This document shows, piece after piece, positions 51,334-60,198 of a stretch of DNA of 64,000 nt. The DNA comes from Daejeonella sp. (lineage in GTDB: Bacteria > Bacteroidota > Bacteroidia > Sphingobacteriales > Sphingobacteriaceae). Made by a program: the position numbers and the translations under genes. The stretch's first letter is position 1; every line of letters begins with the position of its first letter. The notes under the pieces were generated by a model that did not search any database, was not told the origin of the DNA, and saw only the letters and a program-made list of their open reading frames with translations. Location: positions 1-64,000 of the forward strand of contig NZ_JAUXXZ010000009.1 in assembly GCF_030684675.1 (NCBI RefSeq). Direction: 5' to 3'.

Positions 51334-52833
51334 TTAAAACTGATCCCGGTCTTCGTTATACTCATCATCATCCTCAAATTCGGTATTGAAAAGACTGTTA
51401 AACATATCATTAAAGCTAAATCCTTTATCGAGGAAGGATTTATTGATCAATGAAAATTCAGACAGGCCATGCAATAAGAACTCCATTAAGAGAATCTGCT
51501 GGTTTTTACTTAGAGTCTTATGGAACTGTTTTATTACAGTTCTTAGTCCGGGTACTGATTCTAAAGCTGTAATATATTCTTCCAGTGACAGGTCATCAAC
51601 CAGGCTGATGCTATTACCTACTGCAAACCAGTTGATTATATCCGCATATGGGTTCGCTGCTTTTGCTTTCTTAAGTTTTTCCGGGTCTGGAAAGTAGTTG
51701 AGCATCAGGGTTTTAATAGCTTTTCCAAGCAAAATGTTCGCTACTTTACCCGGACCTTCCAATTCACCTTCATAAACAAGTTCAATTTTTCCGGTAATGG
51801 CGGGAATTACACCCAGAAAATCCGAAATCCGAACAAATGTGTTGCTTTCACCATTGAGTAACATTCTCCGCTCAGCATTACTGATCAGATTCTCATATGC
51901 AGAGATGGTCAGACGGGCAGAAACTCCTGATTTTTTATCGATATATTCAGATTCACGTGCTTCAAAGGCAATCTGCTCAACAAGATCCTTTACCAATCCA
52001 TCAGCTTCGATAGTGCTTCTTTGGGAAGCCGATAGCCTGGCTTCCTGCTGCGTAATCTTTCTCGAAACATCGATGCTTTTTGGATAATGTGTTAAAATCT
52101 GACTTTCGATCCTGTCTTTCAAAGGGGTTACAATTGCCCCACGATTGGTATAATCTTCCGGATTTGCTGTAAATACAAATTGAATATCCAATGGTAGACG
52201 CAGTTTGAAACCTCTTATCTGTATATCTTTCTCCTGCAGGATATTGAAAAGGGCTACCTGAATTCGTGCCTGTAAATCCGGGAGTTCATTGATCACAAAA
52301 ATACCACGGTGTGCACGCGGGATCAATCCGAAATGTATTACTCTCTCATCAGAATAGGTTAATTTTAAGGTCGCTGCTTTAATTGGATCAACATCTCCAA
52401 TAAGATCGGCCACTGTTACATCGGGTGTAGCTAACTTCTCAGTATACCGATCAGAACGGTGCAACCATGCAATCGGCGTAGTATCACCTTTAATTTCCAG
52501 GGTATGATGTCCAGACCATGAAATTGGGTTTAAGGGGTCTTCAAATAATTCAGAGCCTTCAATATAGGGCACATATTCATCAAGAAGGTTGATCATCAGA
52601 CGGGCAATACGCGTTTTTGCCTGTCCGCGCAAGCCTAAGAGTAGAATATTATGCTGAGATAGAATGGCAGTCTGCAGGTCAGGAATAACGGTATCTTCAT
52701 AGCCAATAATTCCTTCGAGTACTGTGTTTTTGTTCTTTAGTTCGCGTATGAGATTTTCACGGAGTTCTTCCTTTACTGATCGGGAAACATAACCCGATTC
52801 TTTTAGTTCTTTCAGTGTTTTGATATGCAGCAT
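51334..52833 (-). CDS. MoxR/magnesium-chelatase-like AAA ATPase
   Basis: A 499-aa ATPase read from the ATG at 52833, which removes the 41-nt overlap that a longer frame would have with the VWA gene. Walker A is LLLGLRGQAKTRIA (residues 64-77). The Walker B position reads GIFVINELPDL, where Asn stands in place of Asp before the catalytic Glu; this subfamily often has that form. Sensor residues FVFTANPEDYTNRGAIVTPL follow. MoxR ATPases act with VWA proteins to mature or remodel targets. It lies 16 nt after the VWA gene stop. Confidence 0.88.
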   Translation of the reverse strand: MLHIKTLKELKESGYVSRSVKEELRENLIRELKNKNTVLEGIIGYEDTVIPDLQTAILSQHNILLLGLRGQAKTRIARLMINLLDEYVPYIEGSELFEDPLNPISWSGHHTLEIKGDTTPIAWLHRSDRYTEKLATPDVTVADLIGDVDPIKAATLKLTYSDERVIHFGLIPRAHRGIFVINELPDLQARIQVALFNILQEKDIQIRGFKLRLPLDIQFVFTANPEDYTNRGAIVTPLKDRIESQILTHYPKSIDVSRKITQQEARLSASQRSTIEADGLVKDLVEQIAFEARESEYIDKKSGVSARLTISAYENLISNAERRMLLNGESNTFVRISDFLGVIPAITGKIELVYEGELEGPGKVANILLGKAIKTLMLNYFPDPEKLKKAKAANPYADIINWFAVGNSISLVDDLSLEEYITALESVPGLRTVIKQFHKTLSKNQQILLMEFLLHGLSEFSLINKSFLDKGFSFNDMFNSLFNTEFEDDDEYNEDRDQF

Positions 52834-52849
52834 AATATCTGTCGAATTT

Positions 52850-53950
52850 CTATCTAATCGTTCTTCTTCTGTTCTTAATGTAATCCTCAAAAATGTATTC
52901 TCCCAGCCCTTTTAGGGAGCTGTAAAACGCCTTGCCTCCGTTGATCTCGGTAAACTGCTTGACAAATTGTTGAAGATATGGATCCCTGGCAATCATAAAT
53001 GTGGTTATCGGTATTCCAAGCCTTTTACACTGTGCAGCCATTCCAAGGGTTTTATTAACCACCTTTCTATCCAGACCGATACTATTTTTATAGTATTTGG
53101 TACCTTCCTTTAAACAAGTTGGCTTCCCGTCGGTGATCATAAAGATCTGTTTGTTATGGGTTTTTCGCCTCCTGAGCAGGTCTACCGCAAGTTCCAACCC
53201 TGCGTAAGTATTGGTATGGTAAGGCCCTACCTGAAGATAAGGAAGTTCTTTTAAGGTTATTGGCCAGGCATCGTTTCCAAAAACAACGATATCAAGGGTG
53301 TCTTTAGGATATTTGGTCCTGATTAACTCTGCAAGTGCCATCGCTACCTTTTTTGCAGGTGTAATGCGATCTTCACCATAGAGTATCATGGAGTGAGAAA
53401 TATCGATCATCAGAACTGTTGAAGTAATGGTCTTATAGTCCTTTTCTTCAACTTCCAGATCTCTTTCAGTCATTGAGAAGTCGCCAATGCCATGATTAAC
53501 CTGAGCATTGTGGATAGATGCAGTCATGTCGATCTGATCCAGGCTATCGCCAAACTGATATTCTCTGCGATCTGCATTTTTCTCTTCTCCGAGCCCTGAA
53601 ATATTGGTGTTATGTCCACCTTTACCAGACTTTTTGAGCTTCCCAAAGATTTCCTCGAGCGCTGATTGTCTGATACTTTGTTCGGTTTTTGAAGTGATTT
53701 TAAAACCTTTGGGATTTTGATCATCATCTCCCAAATAGCCCTTCTTTTTCAGATCTTCAATGAAGTCACCCATTCCGTAATCATCGCTGGTAAGCTTATA
53801 TTGCTTATCCAACTCGTTCATCCAGTCCAAAGCTTCATTTGCATCCCCCGAAGTATAATTCAGGAGTTCGAGAAATAACTTCAAAAGTTCTTCGAAACCT
53901 CCTTTGGGAAGTTCATTTGGAATAAATTTCGAGAATACGTGTCCCCGCAT
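52850..53950 (-). CDS. VWA-domain protein paired with the MoxR ATPase
   Basis: A 366-aa cytosolic protein. The N-terminal 170 residues are helical and acidic; the VWA domain begins at about 175 with a complete MIDAS: VLMIDISHSM (Asp183, Ser185, Ser187) and ITDGKPT near 271. The N-terminal half carries KYxDFxE-like DFIEDLKKKGYLGDDD. The pair resembles CoxD/CoxE-type or RavA/ViaA-type ATPase-VWA chaperone systems. Divergently transcribed from the SnoaL-like gene. Confidence 0.87.
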   Translation of the reverse strand: MRGHVFSKFIPNELPKGGFEELLKLFLELLNYTSGDANEALDWMNELDKQYKLTSDDYGMGDFIEDLKKKGYLGDDDQNPKGFKITSKTEQSIRQSALEEIFGKLKKSGKGGHNTNISGLGEEKNADRREYQFGDSLDQIDMTASIHNAQVNHGIGDFSMTERDLEVEEKDYKTITSTVLMIDISHSMILYGEDRITPAKKVAMALAELIRTKYPKDTLDIVVFGNDAWPITLKELPYLQVGPYHTNTYAGLELAVDLLRRRKTHNKQIFMITDGKPTCLKEGTKYYKNSIGLDRKVVNKTLGMAAQCKRLGIPITTFMIARDPYLQQFVKQFTEINGGKAFYSSLKGLGEYIFEDYIKNRRRTIR

Positions 53951-54066
53951 GATTTGATTTTACCTTGATTTACGAAAAAACGAAGTTAGAGGTTTATGAA
54001 TCTAAATATGTTATCGACATGTCAAATAAAGGAAAGTCCGATTATTTAATATTCTTACTTTTAGGT

Positions 54067-54492
54067 ATGAAGAAAATTATGATCATGTTCCTGTTTTTTA
54101 TCGGGACTTTGCAGGCATCAGCTCAGAATGATGACAAGATTTTAATCCTTAAACTTCTTGAGGATCAGCGACAGGCATGGAACAAGGGAAATATAATGGA
54201 ATTTATGCAGGGGTATTTGAAATCTGATTCACTGCTCTTTGTTGGTAAAAACGGACCGAAATATGGCTGGGATACTACACTTGCGAATTACAAAAAAAGC
54301 TATCCTGATCAGAAAGCAATGGGATTCTTAAGTTTTGACATTAAAGAGGTTAGACTGATTCCTGCTAATCATGCATTTGTATTAGGTGCATGGCATTTAA
54401 AGCGCGAAAAGGACGAACCCATGGGTTTTTTCACTCTTCTTTTAAAGAAAATTAATGGTGAATGGAAGGTAATTGCCGATCATTCGAGCTAG
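54067..54492 (+). CDS. Exported SnoaL/DUF4440-like protein
   Basis: About 141 aa from the ATG at 54067, which yields a clean signal peptide (MKKIMIMFLFFIGTLQASAQ); a longer frame to 53965 adds 34 non-signal residues. The mature domain has the NTF2-like pattern: LLEDQRQAWNKGNIMEFMQG, LLFVGKNGPKYGW, FDIKEVRLIPANHAFVLGAW and GFFTLLLKKINGEWKVIADH. The fold is common for small periplasmic ligand-binding or isomerase-like proteins. Function unknown. Confidence 0.75.
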   Translation: MKKIMIMFLFFIGTLQASAQNDDKILILKLLEDQRQAWNKGNIMEFMQGYLKSDSLLFVGKNGPKYGWDTTLANYKKSYPDQKAMGFLSFDIKEVRLIPANHAFVLGAWHLKREKDEPMGFFTLLLKKINGEWKVIADHSS

Positions 54493-54496
54493 AGCT

Positions 54497-55288
54497 TCAG
54501 GTAACTTTGGCTTTTCTTACAATCTTTGAAAACAATCCGGGTAGAAATCTTTTCAGTAGTACGGCATATTTCTCTTTTCCGCCGATATAAACCTCTTCTT
54601 TTCCGGATTTTATCGCCTTTATAATCTGTACTGCACATTCATCAGCAGACATTCCATTTGCCTGGGCATCATCCATCGTGTTTTGCCTTGTTCCGTCAGC
54701 AGTTAAAGCATTAATCGTAACATTGGTTTTAATAAAGCCCGGGCAAATGATGCTGATCTTGATTTTTGGATCGATTTCTGAACGCAGGGAGTCGAAATAA
54801 CCATGCAATGCATGCTTGGATGCCGAATATGCTGAGCGGAATTTGGTGCCGAATTTCCCAACCAGGCTACTGATGATTACAATATGTCCTGATTGATTTG
54901 ATAACATGGATGGGATTACTGCCTTGGTCAAGGCAACCGTCCCCCAGAAATTAATATTCATGATTTTTTGGGCAACATCAAGGTCAGTATCCATTGCAAG
55001 CGAACGCTGACTCACACCTCCCGAATGAATAATGATATCGATCCTTCCAAAAATATTCAGTGCTGCATTTGCCTTATCTTCTAACTCCAGGGTATTTTCA
55101 AGATCAAGTGGAAGTACGTGTACGTCCAGTTGATTTTTCATGCATTTGCTCTTTACCTGATACAGGCTTTCCGTACTTCGTGATGAAATAATCAGTTTGG
55201 CCCCAGCCTGATTCAGTTCATAGCAAAGTGCTTCGCCTATTCCGCTTGAGGCGCCGGTGATCCAAATTATTTTATTCTTTACTTCCAT
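54497..55288 (-). CDS. Short-chain dehydrogenase/reductase
   Basis: A 263-aa NAD(P)-dependent oxidoreductase: WITGASSGIGEALC (glycine motif, residues 12-18), the NNAG-like position HSGGVSQRS, and the catalytic Ser140/141, Tyr154 and Lys158 in IISSLVGK and SAYSASKHALHG. The end (KEKYAVLLKRFLPGLFSKIV) matches the DHRS7-like subgroup that acts on lipids or steroids. It is 11 nt downstream of hemW on the same strand; no biochemical link is evident. Confidence 0.88.
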   Translation of the reverse strand: MEVKNKIIWITGASSGIGEALCYELNQAGAKLIISSRSTESLYQVKSKCMKNQLDVHVLPLDLENTLELEDKANAALNIFGRIDIIIHSGGVSQRSLAMDTDLDVAQKIMNINFWGTVALTKAVIPSMLSNQSGHIVIISSLVGKFGTKFRSAYSASKHALHGYFDSLRSEIDPKIKISIICPGFIKTNVTINALTADGTRQNTMDDAQANGMSADECAVQIIKAIKSGKEEVYIGGKEKYAVLLKRFLPGLFSKIVRKAKVT

Positions 55289-55299
55289 ACGATTGTAAC

Positions 55300-56433
55300 C
55301 TAATTAGTGCTGAGGAATAATTCTGAGGCAATATGATCTGCAAATAGCTTTCCTTCCCTTGTTAAGGTAACCAATTGTTCATTAATATTTATCCATTCTC
55401 TCTCGAGGAAGGGTTCCAGACCATTATAAATTTCATTTGAATAGTCGGATCCGAATTTCTCTGTAATCGATTGCAGATTCATTCCTTTACTGGTACGAAG
55501 GGAAGTCATGATGTACTCGTTGAGCTTATTTTCGGTACTCAATATTTCAGTTTCTGCCGGAATCTTCTTCAATTCAATCCCATCAATGTATTTTGAATTA
55601 TTCGAAATATTCCATTGTCGGCTTTCCCCATTGAAAGAATGAGCGGAGGGCCCGATGCCAAGATAATTTACCCCATCCCAGTAATTTGAATTATGCCTTG
55701 AATGCATGCCAGGTTTTGCAAAGTTTGAGATCTCATAATGCTCAAAACCAGATTCTGCAAGATGGTCAATGAGTATAAGGAACTGGGATGCACTCTGGCC
55801 TTCATCCATAATGGGCTGCTTGCCTTTATTGATGAAGGCTGCCAATGCGGTTTTGGGTTCTACTGTGATAGAATAAGAAGAGATATGAGGAACATGGTAT
55901 TCTATAAGCTGCTGAATATTAAATTCCCATTTTTCATTACTCAGAAGAGGGAATCCGTAAATAAGGTCAGCCGTAATATTTTCAAATCCAGCATCCTGAA
56001 CTCTTTTTATTGCGCTTTGGGCTTCGCTGGCAGTATGTGCACGGTTCATCCATTTCAAATCTTCCTCATAAAATGATTGCACTCCAATGCTGAAACGATT
56101 GATCAGGGTATTTTTTATTTCCCTTACATACTGAGGATTCAGATCGTCGGGATTGGCCTCAAGAGTTATTTCAGCATTTGATGAAACTTCAAACTGATCG
56201 GTGATCTGACCAATCAGGGTTTGCAATTCATCGGCACTCATTAGTGAAGGAGTACCACCACCAAAATAGATCGTTTCAATTTTTTCCTTATCCAGATAGT
56301 TCTTTCGAAGGATGATTTCAGATCTTAATGTATTGAGCATTTGATCCTTATATTGAGGAGAAGTGCTGAAATGAAAATCACAATAGTGACAGGCTTTTTT
56401 GCAAAAAGGGATATGAATATAGATTCCGGCCAT
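55300..56433 (-). CDS. hemW: HemW-type radical SAM heme chaperone
   Basis: A 377-aa radical SAM protein: YIHIPFCKKACHYCDFHFS provides CxxxCxxC (Cys11, 15, 18) for the 4Fe-4S cluster, then YFGGGTPSLMSADEL, EANPDDLN, RFSIGVQSFYEEDLKWMNRA and RHNSNYWDGVNYLGIGPSAH. The lack of the extra HemN cysteine and the HNxxYW motif fit HemW, a heme chaperone for respiratory enzymes, rather than coproporphyrinogen dehydrogenase. Suitable for a genome stretch rich in cytochrome genes. Confidence 0.9.
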   Translation of the reverse strand: MAGIYIHIPFCKKACHYCDFHFSTSPQYKDQMLNTLRSEIILRKNYLDKEKIETIYFGGGTPSLMSADELQTLIGQITDQFEVSSNAEITLEANPDDLNPQYVREIKNTLINRFSIGVQSFYEEDLKWMNRAHTASEAQSAIKRVQDAGFENITADLIYGFPLLSNEKWEFNIQQLIEYHVPHISSYSITVEPKTALAAFINKGKQPIMDEGQSASQFLILIDHLAESGFEHYEISNFAKPGMHSRHNSNYWDGVNYLGIGPSAHSFNGESRQWNISNNSKYIDGIELKKIPAETEILSTENKLNEYIMTSLRTSKGMNLQSITEKFGSDYSNEIYNGLEPFLEREWININEQLVTLTREGKLFADHIASELFLSTN

Positions 56434-56495
56434 TCTGCAAATCTACAACAATAGTGTAATCCTTTGTTTTTATGAATTCCTGATCTGATAAATAC

Positions 56496-57461
56496 TTATT
56501 CTATCCCTGCGATCTTCCTTTCTGCCAGTTTTTCTCTTCTATACCTTGCCATATTGATCATGAAAACACTGCCCAGGATAATAATAAGCCCAATTATCTG
56601 AATAGATGAGATTTTCTCGTTAGCAAAAAATACTCCCAGAAGCACGGCCACAACGGGGTTTACATAAGCATAGGTACTAACCTGCATCGCCGGTCTTTCC
56701 TTTAATAACCATACATAAGCACTGAAACCTGCTATAGAACCCAAAACGACGAGGTATATTACAGCCATCCAGGCATCTCCCGATACATCTTTCCATTGAA
56801 AGCCATTAAATTCATCACGAATGATAATTCCGGGTATAAAAGCAATGCCGGCAGCCATCATCTGCCAGGTACTGGTTACGATAATTGGGTCTTCAGATGA
56901 TTTGTATTTAGAGTAAAGCGATCCCCCTGACCAGGTTATTGCCGCAATAACAAGCATGACCATACTGCTCATTTTTACAGATTCACTTCCCTGAAGAGAC
57001 AATGCCTCAGAAACCTGTTCACTAAAGAGCAGGATTACACCGGCAAGTCCGATCAGCATGCCCGCAATAATCGATTTGCTTCTTAAGTTTTCAGACCATT
57101 TAGGCTTGTCGAGCAAAACAAACCATATTGGAGCAGATGAGACCATGATGGCTACCATTGCACTCGGCATACTTTGTTCAACCCAGATTATAATACCATT
57201 CCCGCAAAAAAGCAGTAGTATTCCGCTGATTGCCGCATGCTCTATTCCTCTCGCTGCAAAAACATTCTCACCCTTAAAAATACACCAGGCCGCCATCAGT
57301 ACACCAGCAATTATAAATCGTAAGGCACCTAAAATGAAAGGAGGAAAATCCTTGACGGCAATCTGAATAAAAAAGTAAGTTGAGCCCCATACAATATAGA
57401 CTATTGCAAAGGCGAGGACAACCATTAAAAGAGATGCAGATTTTTTAGTAGAACTAGACAT
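56496..57461 (-). CDS. EamA-family (DMT superfamily) transporter
   Basis: A 321-aa inner-membrane protein with ten helices in two EamA repeats, including IVYIVWGSTYFFIQIAVKDF near the start and TYAYVNPVVAVLLGVFFANE in the second repeat. Members export amino acids or metabolites. The gene starts 2 nt after the Lrp-family regulator gene, so export of an amino acid sensed by that regulator is a reasonable inference. Confidence 0.92.
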   Translation of the reverse strand: MSSSTKKSASLLMVVLAFAIVYIVWGSTYFFIQIAVKDFPPFILGALRFIIAGVLMAAWCIFKGENVFAARGIEHAAISGILLLFCGNGIIIWVEQSMPSAMVAIMVSSAPIWFVLLDKPKWSENLRSKSIIAGMLIGLAGVILLFSEQVSEALSLQGSESVKMSSMVMLVIAAITWSGGSLYSKYKSSEDPIIVTSTWQMMAAGIAFIPGIIIRDEFNGFQWKDVSGDAWMAVIYLVVLGSIAGFSAYVWLLKERPAMQVSTYAYVNPVVAVLLGVFFANEKISSIQIIGLIIILGSVFMINMARYRREKLAERKIAGIE

Positions 57462-57463
57462 GT

Positions 57464-57940
57464 TTATTTCGTGGGTATAACCAATTGCTGCTGTTCTTTG
57501 ACCGTTTCAAGAACAATAGTTGTACGGGTAGATAGAATATTAGGAATTTTTCCAATGGATTTTCTCATCAATTCCATGAGTGAGGCTGAGTCAAAAGTGC
57601 GAATCTTGACCAGATAACAATCATCCCCGGCTACATGGTGCACTTCCTGAACCTCAGGTATTGCAGCAAGTGCGGAGGCGGTGTCATTGCAACCAATCCC
57701 GTCGGAGGCTTTTATAAACACATAGGCAAGCAGATTTTGATGTAATGCCGAAGGGTTTAAGCGTGTGGTATATTGAAGAATGGTATTTTTTAGTTCCAGT
57801 TTTTTTACCCTTTCGAGCACAGCAGATGGGGCCATGCTCAGTTCCCTTGCAATATCAGCATTTGAGATTCGGGCATTTCCCTGCAACAGGCCAAGGATTT
57901 CCCGGTCTACCTGATCCAGTTGATATTCTTTTTGATGCAT
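57464..57940 (-). CDS. Lrp/AsnC-family transcriptional regulator
   Basis: A 158-aa protein with N-terminal helix-turn-helix (LDQVDREILGLLQGNARISN then ADIARELSMAPSAVLERVKK) and a C-terminal RAM domain (LLAYVFIKASDG, VQEVHHVAGDDCYLVKIRTF). Lrp/AsnC regulators bind amino acids and dyad DNA. It is the first gene of a two-gene unit with the EamA transporter, and dyad repeats lie just upstream (57956-58006). Confidence 0.93.
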   Translation of the reverse strand: MHQKEYQLDQVDREILGLLQGNARISNADIARELSMAPSAVLERVKKLELKNTILQYTTRLNPSALHQNLLAYVFIKASDGIGCNDTASALAAIPEVQEVHHVAGDDCYLVKIRTFDSASLMELMRKSIGKIPNILSTRTTIVLETVKEQQQLVIPTK

Positions 57941-57955
57941 TGTTCGGTAAAATTA

Positions 57956-58006
57956 TTTTATTCGGAATAAAATTCAAAATATTTAACTATTAATTGAATA
58001 AAATTC
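57956..58006 (-). promoter_or_regulatory. Operator-like dyads upstream of the Lrp gene
   Basis: TTTTATTC-G-GAATAAAA (57956-57972) is a perfect inverted repeat 16 nt before the Lrp start codon. GAATAAAATTC, itself a GAAT-N3-ATTC dyad, occurs at 57965-57975 and again at 57996-58006, exactly 31 bp apart (about three helical turns), so a multimeric Lrp-type protein could bind both on one DNA face. Confidence 0.65.
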
Positions 58007-58174
58007 TGTCACTTGTAAAAAAATCCATTGTCCTGAAACCTTGTGAATTAGAATTTGCTGAATTTTTGTTGGGATAGACATGTTCTTTAGCCTTAATCTG
58101 AAAGATATTTAGGAAACAAACATAAAAAAGTGGAAATTTGAGATACTGGAAAATATTTGCTTTGGGGTACTTAC

Positions 58175-59155
58175 ATGGGGATGTTTAAACGTTTATACAG
58201 TATTATTCTTGTATTATTTCTGATTAACTCATTTGCTTTCGCGCAGACAGACAGTCTCAGACTTAATTCAAATACTCCAGTTTATCAAACTTATGATGCA
58301 GCCGGCCTTGCCAGAAGAGCTGCTTACAGAGATTCTATCCAAGCCATAAGAGATTCATTGTCTGTTGTCTGGATTAAAGCTCCTGATCCGGATCGCGCCA
58401 ATCCATTCCTTGACAGCCTCATTAGTTTGTATAAAGTAGAGAACCTCGATTTTTCTGCCTGGGCTGCAAAATTTCCAAAGAAAGACAGTCACAATAGGTA
58501 TGGAATAGTAAGACCCAAAGGCGAAGCATGGATTATTGGTGTTATTTTGTTTCTGGTAATATTCTTTTCGCTAGTCAGGTATTTCTTTCCGGCAGAGTTG
58601 AATAGCATAGTTATGGCCTTTTACAGTAACCAGATTCTGACCAGAATTAATAAAGAAGACAGTCTGTTTAATTCCTGGCCTTTCGTTTTTTTCTATTTAC
58701 TCTTTGGTCTTATTATTGGCCTCTACCTGTATTTATCAGGTAAGTATATGCAATTAACCTATCCATTTGATGGCTTTGAACTTTTCCTTTTCCTGACTGC
58801 ACTTGTCATTGGTTTGTTCACTTTCAAAATAATAGTACTTCGGGTTTTAGGGTTTTTGTTTGATGTTAAAAGGCTTGTAAGGGAGTATGTATCAGTATTA
58901 TATCTAAGCTATTTCAATGCTGCAATTTTGTTTTTGCCAGTGGTTATTGCCTTTAGTCTCACTTCCAGTCGTTTTGCAGGAATTTACAGTTATATTGGAA
59001 TTGTGATGCTTCTCGGAATTTTCGTTGTTCAATTTCTCAGAGCGGGGGCAAATATTTTATCAAATTACAAGTTTCCAAAAGTTTATTTAATTATTTACCT
59101 TTGTGCCCTCGAATTTTGTCCTTTAATTATCCTTTTTAAAGTACTCGGGTATTAG
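58175..59155 (+). CDS. DUF4271 family membrane protein
   Basis: About 326 aa. A signal-like helix (MFKRLYSIILVLFLINSFAF) is followed by a soluble segment with LARRAAYRDSIQAIRDSLSV and five or more membrane helices (GLIIGLYLYLSG, LTALVIGLFTFKIIVL and others). The pattern matches DUF4271, found in Bacteroidota next to hemD. The longest frame opens at a TTG (58157) in an AATATTTG box; ATG 58175 or 58181 is more likely. Function unknown. Confidence 0.78.
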   Translation: MGMFKRLYSIILVLFLINSFAFAQTDSLRLNSNTPVYQTYDAAGLARRAAYRDSIQAIRDSLSVVWIKAPDPDRANPFLDSLISLYKVENLDFSAWAAKFPKKDSHNRYGIVRPKGEAWIIGVILFLVIFFSLVRYFFPAELNSIVMAFYSNQILTRINKEDSLFNSWPFVFFYLLFGLIIGLYLYLSGKYMQLTYPFDGFELFLFLTALVIGLFTFKIIVLRVLGFLFDVKRLVREYVSVLYLSYFNAAILFLPVVIAFSLTSSRFAGIYSYIGIVMLLGIFVVQFLRAGANILSNYKFPKVYLIIYLCALEFCPLIILFKVLGY

Positions 59156-59169
59156 CCTTTTTAAGAAAT

Positions 59170-59940
59170 ATGCAAGTAAGTCCAATTGAAAAACCAAGGA
59201 AAGTCAAAAGTATCCTTGTTACTTTGCCAAAGCCTGATTCGGAAAAGTCGCCTTATTTTGATTTAGCTAAAAAATATAATCTGAAAATAGATTTTAGATC
59301 CTTCATCCATGTAGAGGGCGTTCCGGCAAAAGAATTTCGTAAAGAGAAAATAAATTTAGCGGATTTTACTGCAGTAATATTCACAAGCAGGAATGCGGTT
59401 GATCATTTCTTCAGGATATGTGAAGAAATGCGATATGATGTACCTGCTGATATGAAATACTTCTGTATATCGGAAACAATTGCGCTCTATCTTCAGAAAT
59501 ATATTCAATATAGAAAACGCAAAATATTCTTTGGAAAACAAACTGCAGCTGATCTTGCAGATCTTTTGAAAAAGCATACATCCGAAATTTTTTTATATCC
59601 CTGTTCTGATGTTGCAGCCGAAGAAACTCAGAAATTCCTTTCCGCAAATGGCTATGATTTTAAGCCTGCGGTTTTATTTCATACCGTATGCAGTGACCTT
59701 TCTGACCTTGCAGAGGTTTTTTATGATGTAATTGCATTTTTCAGTCCGAGCAGCATTCATTCACTCTTCATTAACTTTCCCGATTTCAAGCAGAATTATA
59801 CCCGAATTGCTGCCTTTGGTGTAAGCACCCATAAAGCAGTTCTGGAACATGAACTGGTCCTTAATATACCTGCACCCACTCCTGAAGCGCCCAGTATGAC
59901 GATGGCACTTGAGCAATATATTAAACAAGTCAATAAATAA
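59170..59940 (+). CDS. hemD: Uroporphyrinogen-III synthase
   Basis: A 256-aa cytosolic enzyme that cyclises hydroxymethylbilane to uroporphyrinogen III in heme synthesis. Bacteroidota-type features: KVKSILVTLPKPDSEKSPYF, DFTAVIFTSRNAVDHFFRIC, YFCISETIALYLQKYI, and IAFFSPSSIHSLFINFPDFK followed by IAAFGVSTHKAV. HemD sequences vary greatly, but the order of blocks is right. It lies 14 nt after DUF4271 and upstream of the gld cluster. Confidence 0.88.
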   Translation: MQVSPIEKPRKVKSILVTLPKPDSEKSPYFDLAKKYNLKIDFRSFIHVEGVPAKEFRKEKINLADFTAVIFTSRNAVDHFFRICEEMRYDVPADMKYFCISETIALYLQKYIQYRKRKIFFGKQTAADLADLLKKHTSEIFLYPCSDVAAEETQKFLSANGYDFKPAVLFHTVCSDLSDLAEVFYDVIAFFSPSSIHSLFINFPDFKQNYTRIAAFGVSTHKAVLEHELVLNIPAPTPEAPSMTMALEQYIKQVNK

Positions 59941-60116
59941 ATTGAAACAAATTGGAAGCGGATTCGTTTTTATTTTTAAATAGTTAAACCCTGGACTTGA
60001 TTTATACGTACTAATAAGAAATCGCGGATAATAATAATGCGATATTTTGGCAAATTAATTTATCCTTAAATTTTGATATTTTTAATATGAAAAGTTTAAT
60101 ATCAACGCAGATAGAT

Positions 60117-60124
60117 TAGTTTTG
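60117..60124 (+). promoter_or_regulatory. Candidate gldK promoter -7 box (TAGTTTTG)
   Basis: Exact TAnnTTTG match 74 nt before the gldK ATG; the -33 region has no good TTG. The 258-nt hemD-gldK gap makes a separate gld promoter likely. Confidence 0.55.
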
Positions 60125-60198
60125 TCGTATATGATATATGCTTTTTTATTATATTCGAAATTATATTGTTGAGCGAATGCAAACTGGAATCATATAAA

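Noticed and set aside
52834-52890. 19-residue N-terminal extension of the MoxR ATPase
   Set aside because: It would overlap the VWA gene by 41 nt; the internal ATG at 52833 gives the normal 16-nt gap and usual family start.
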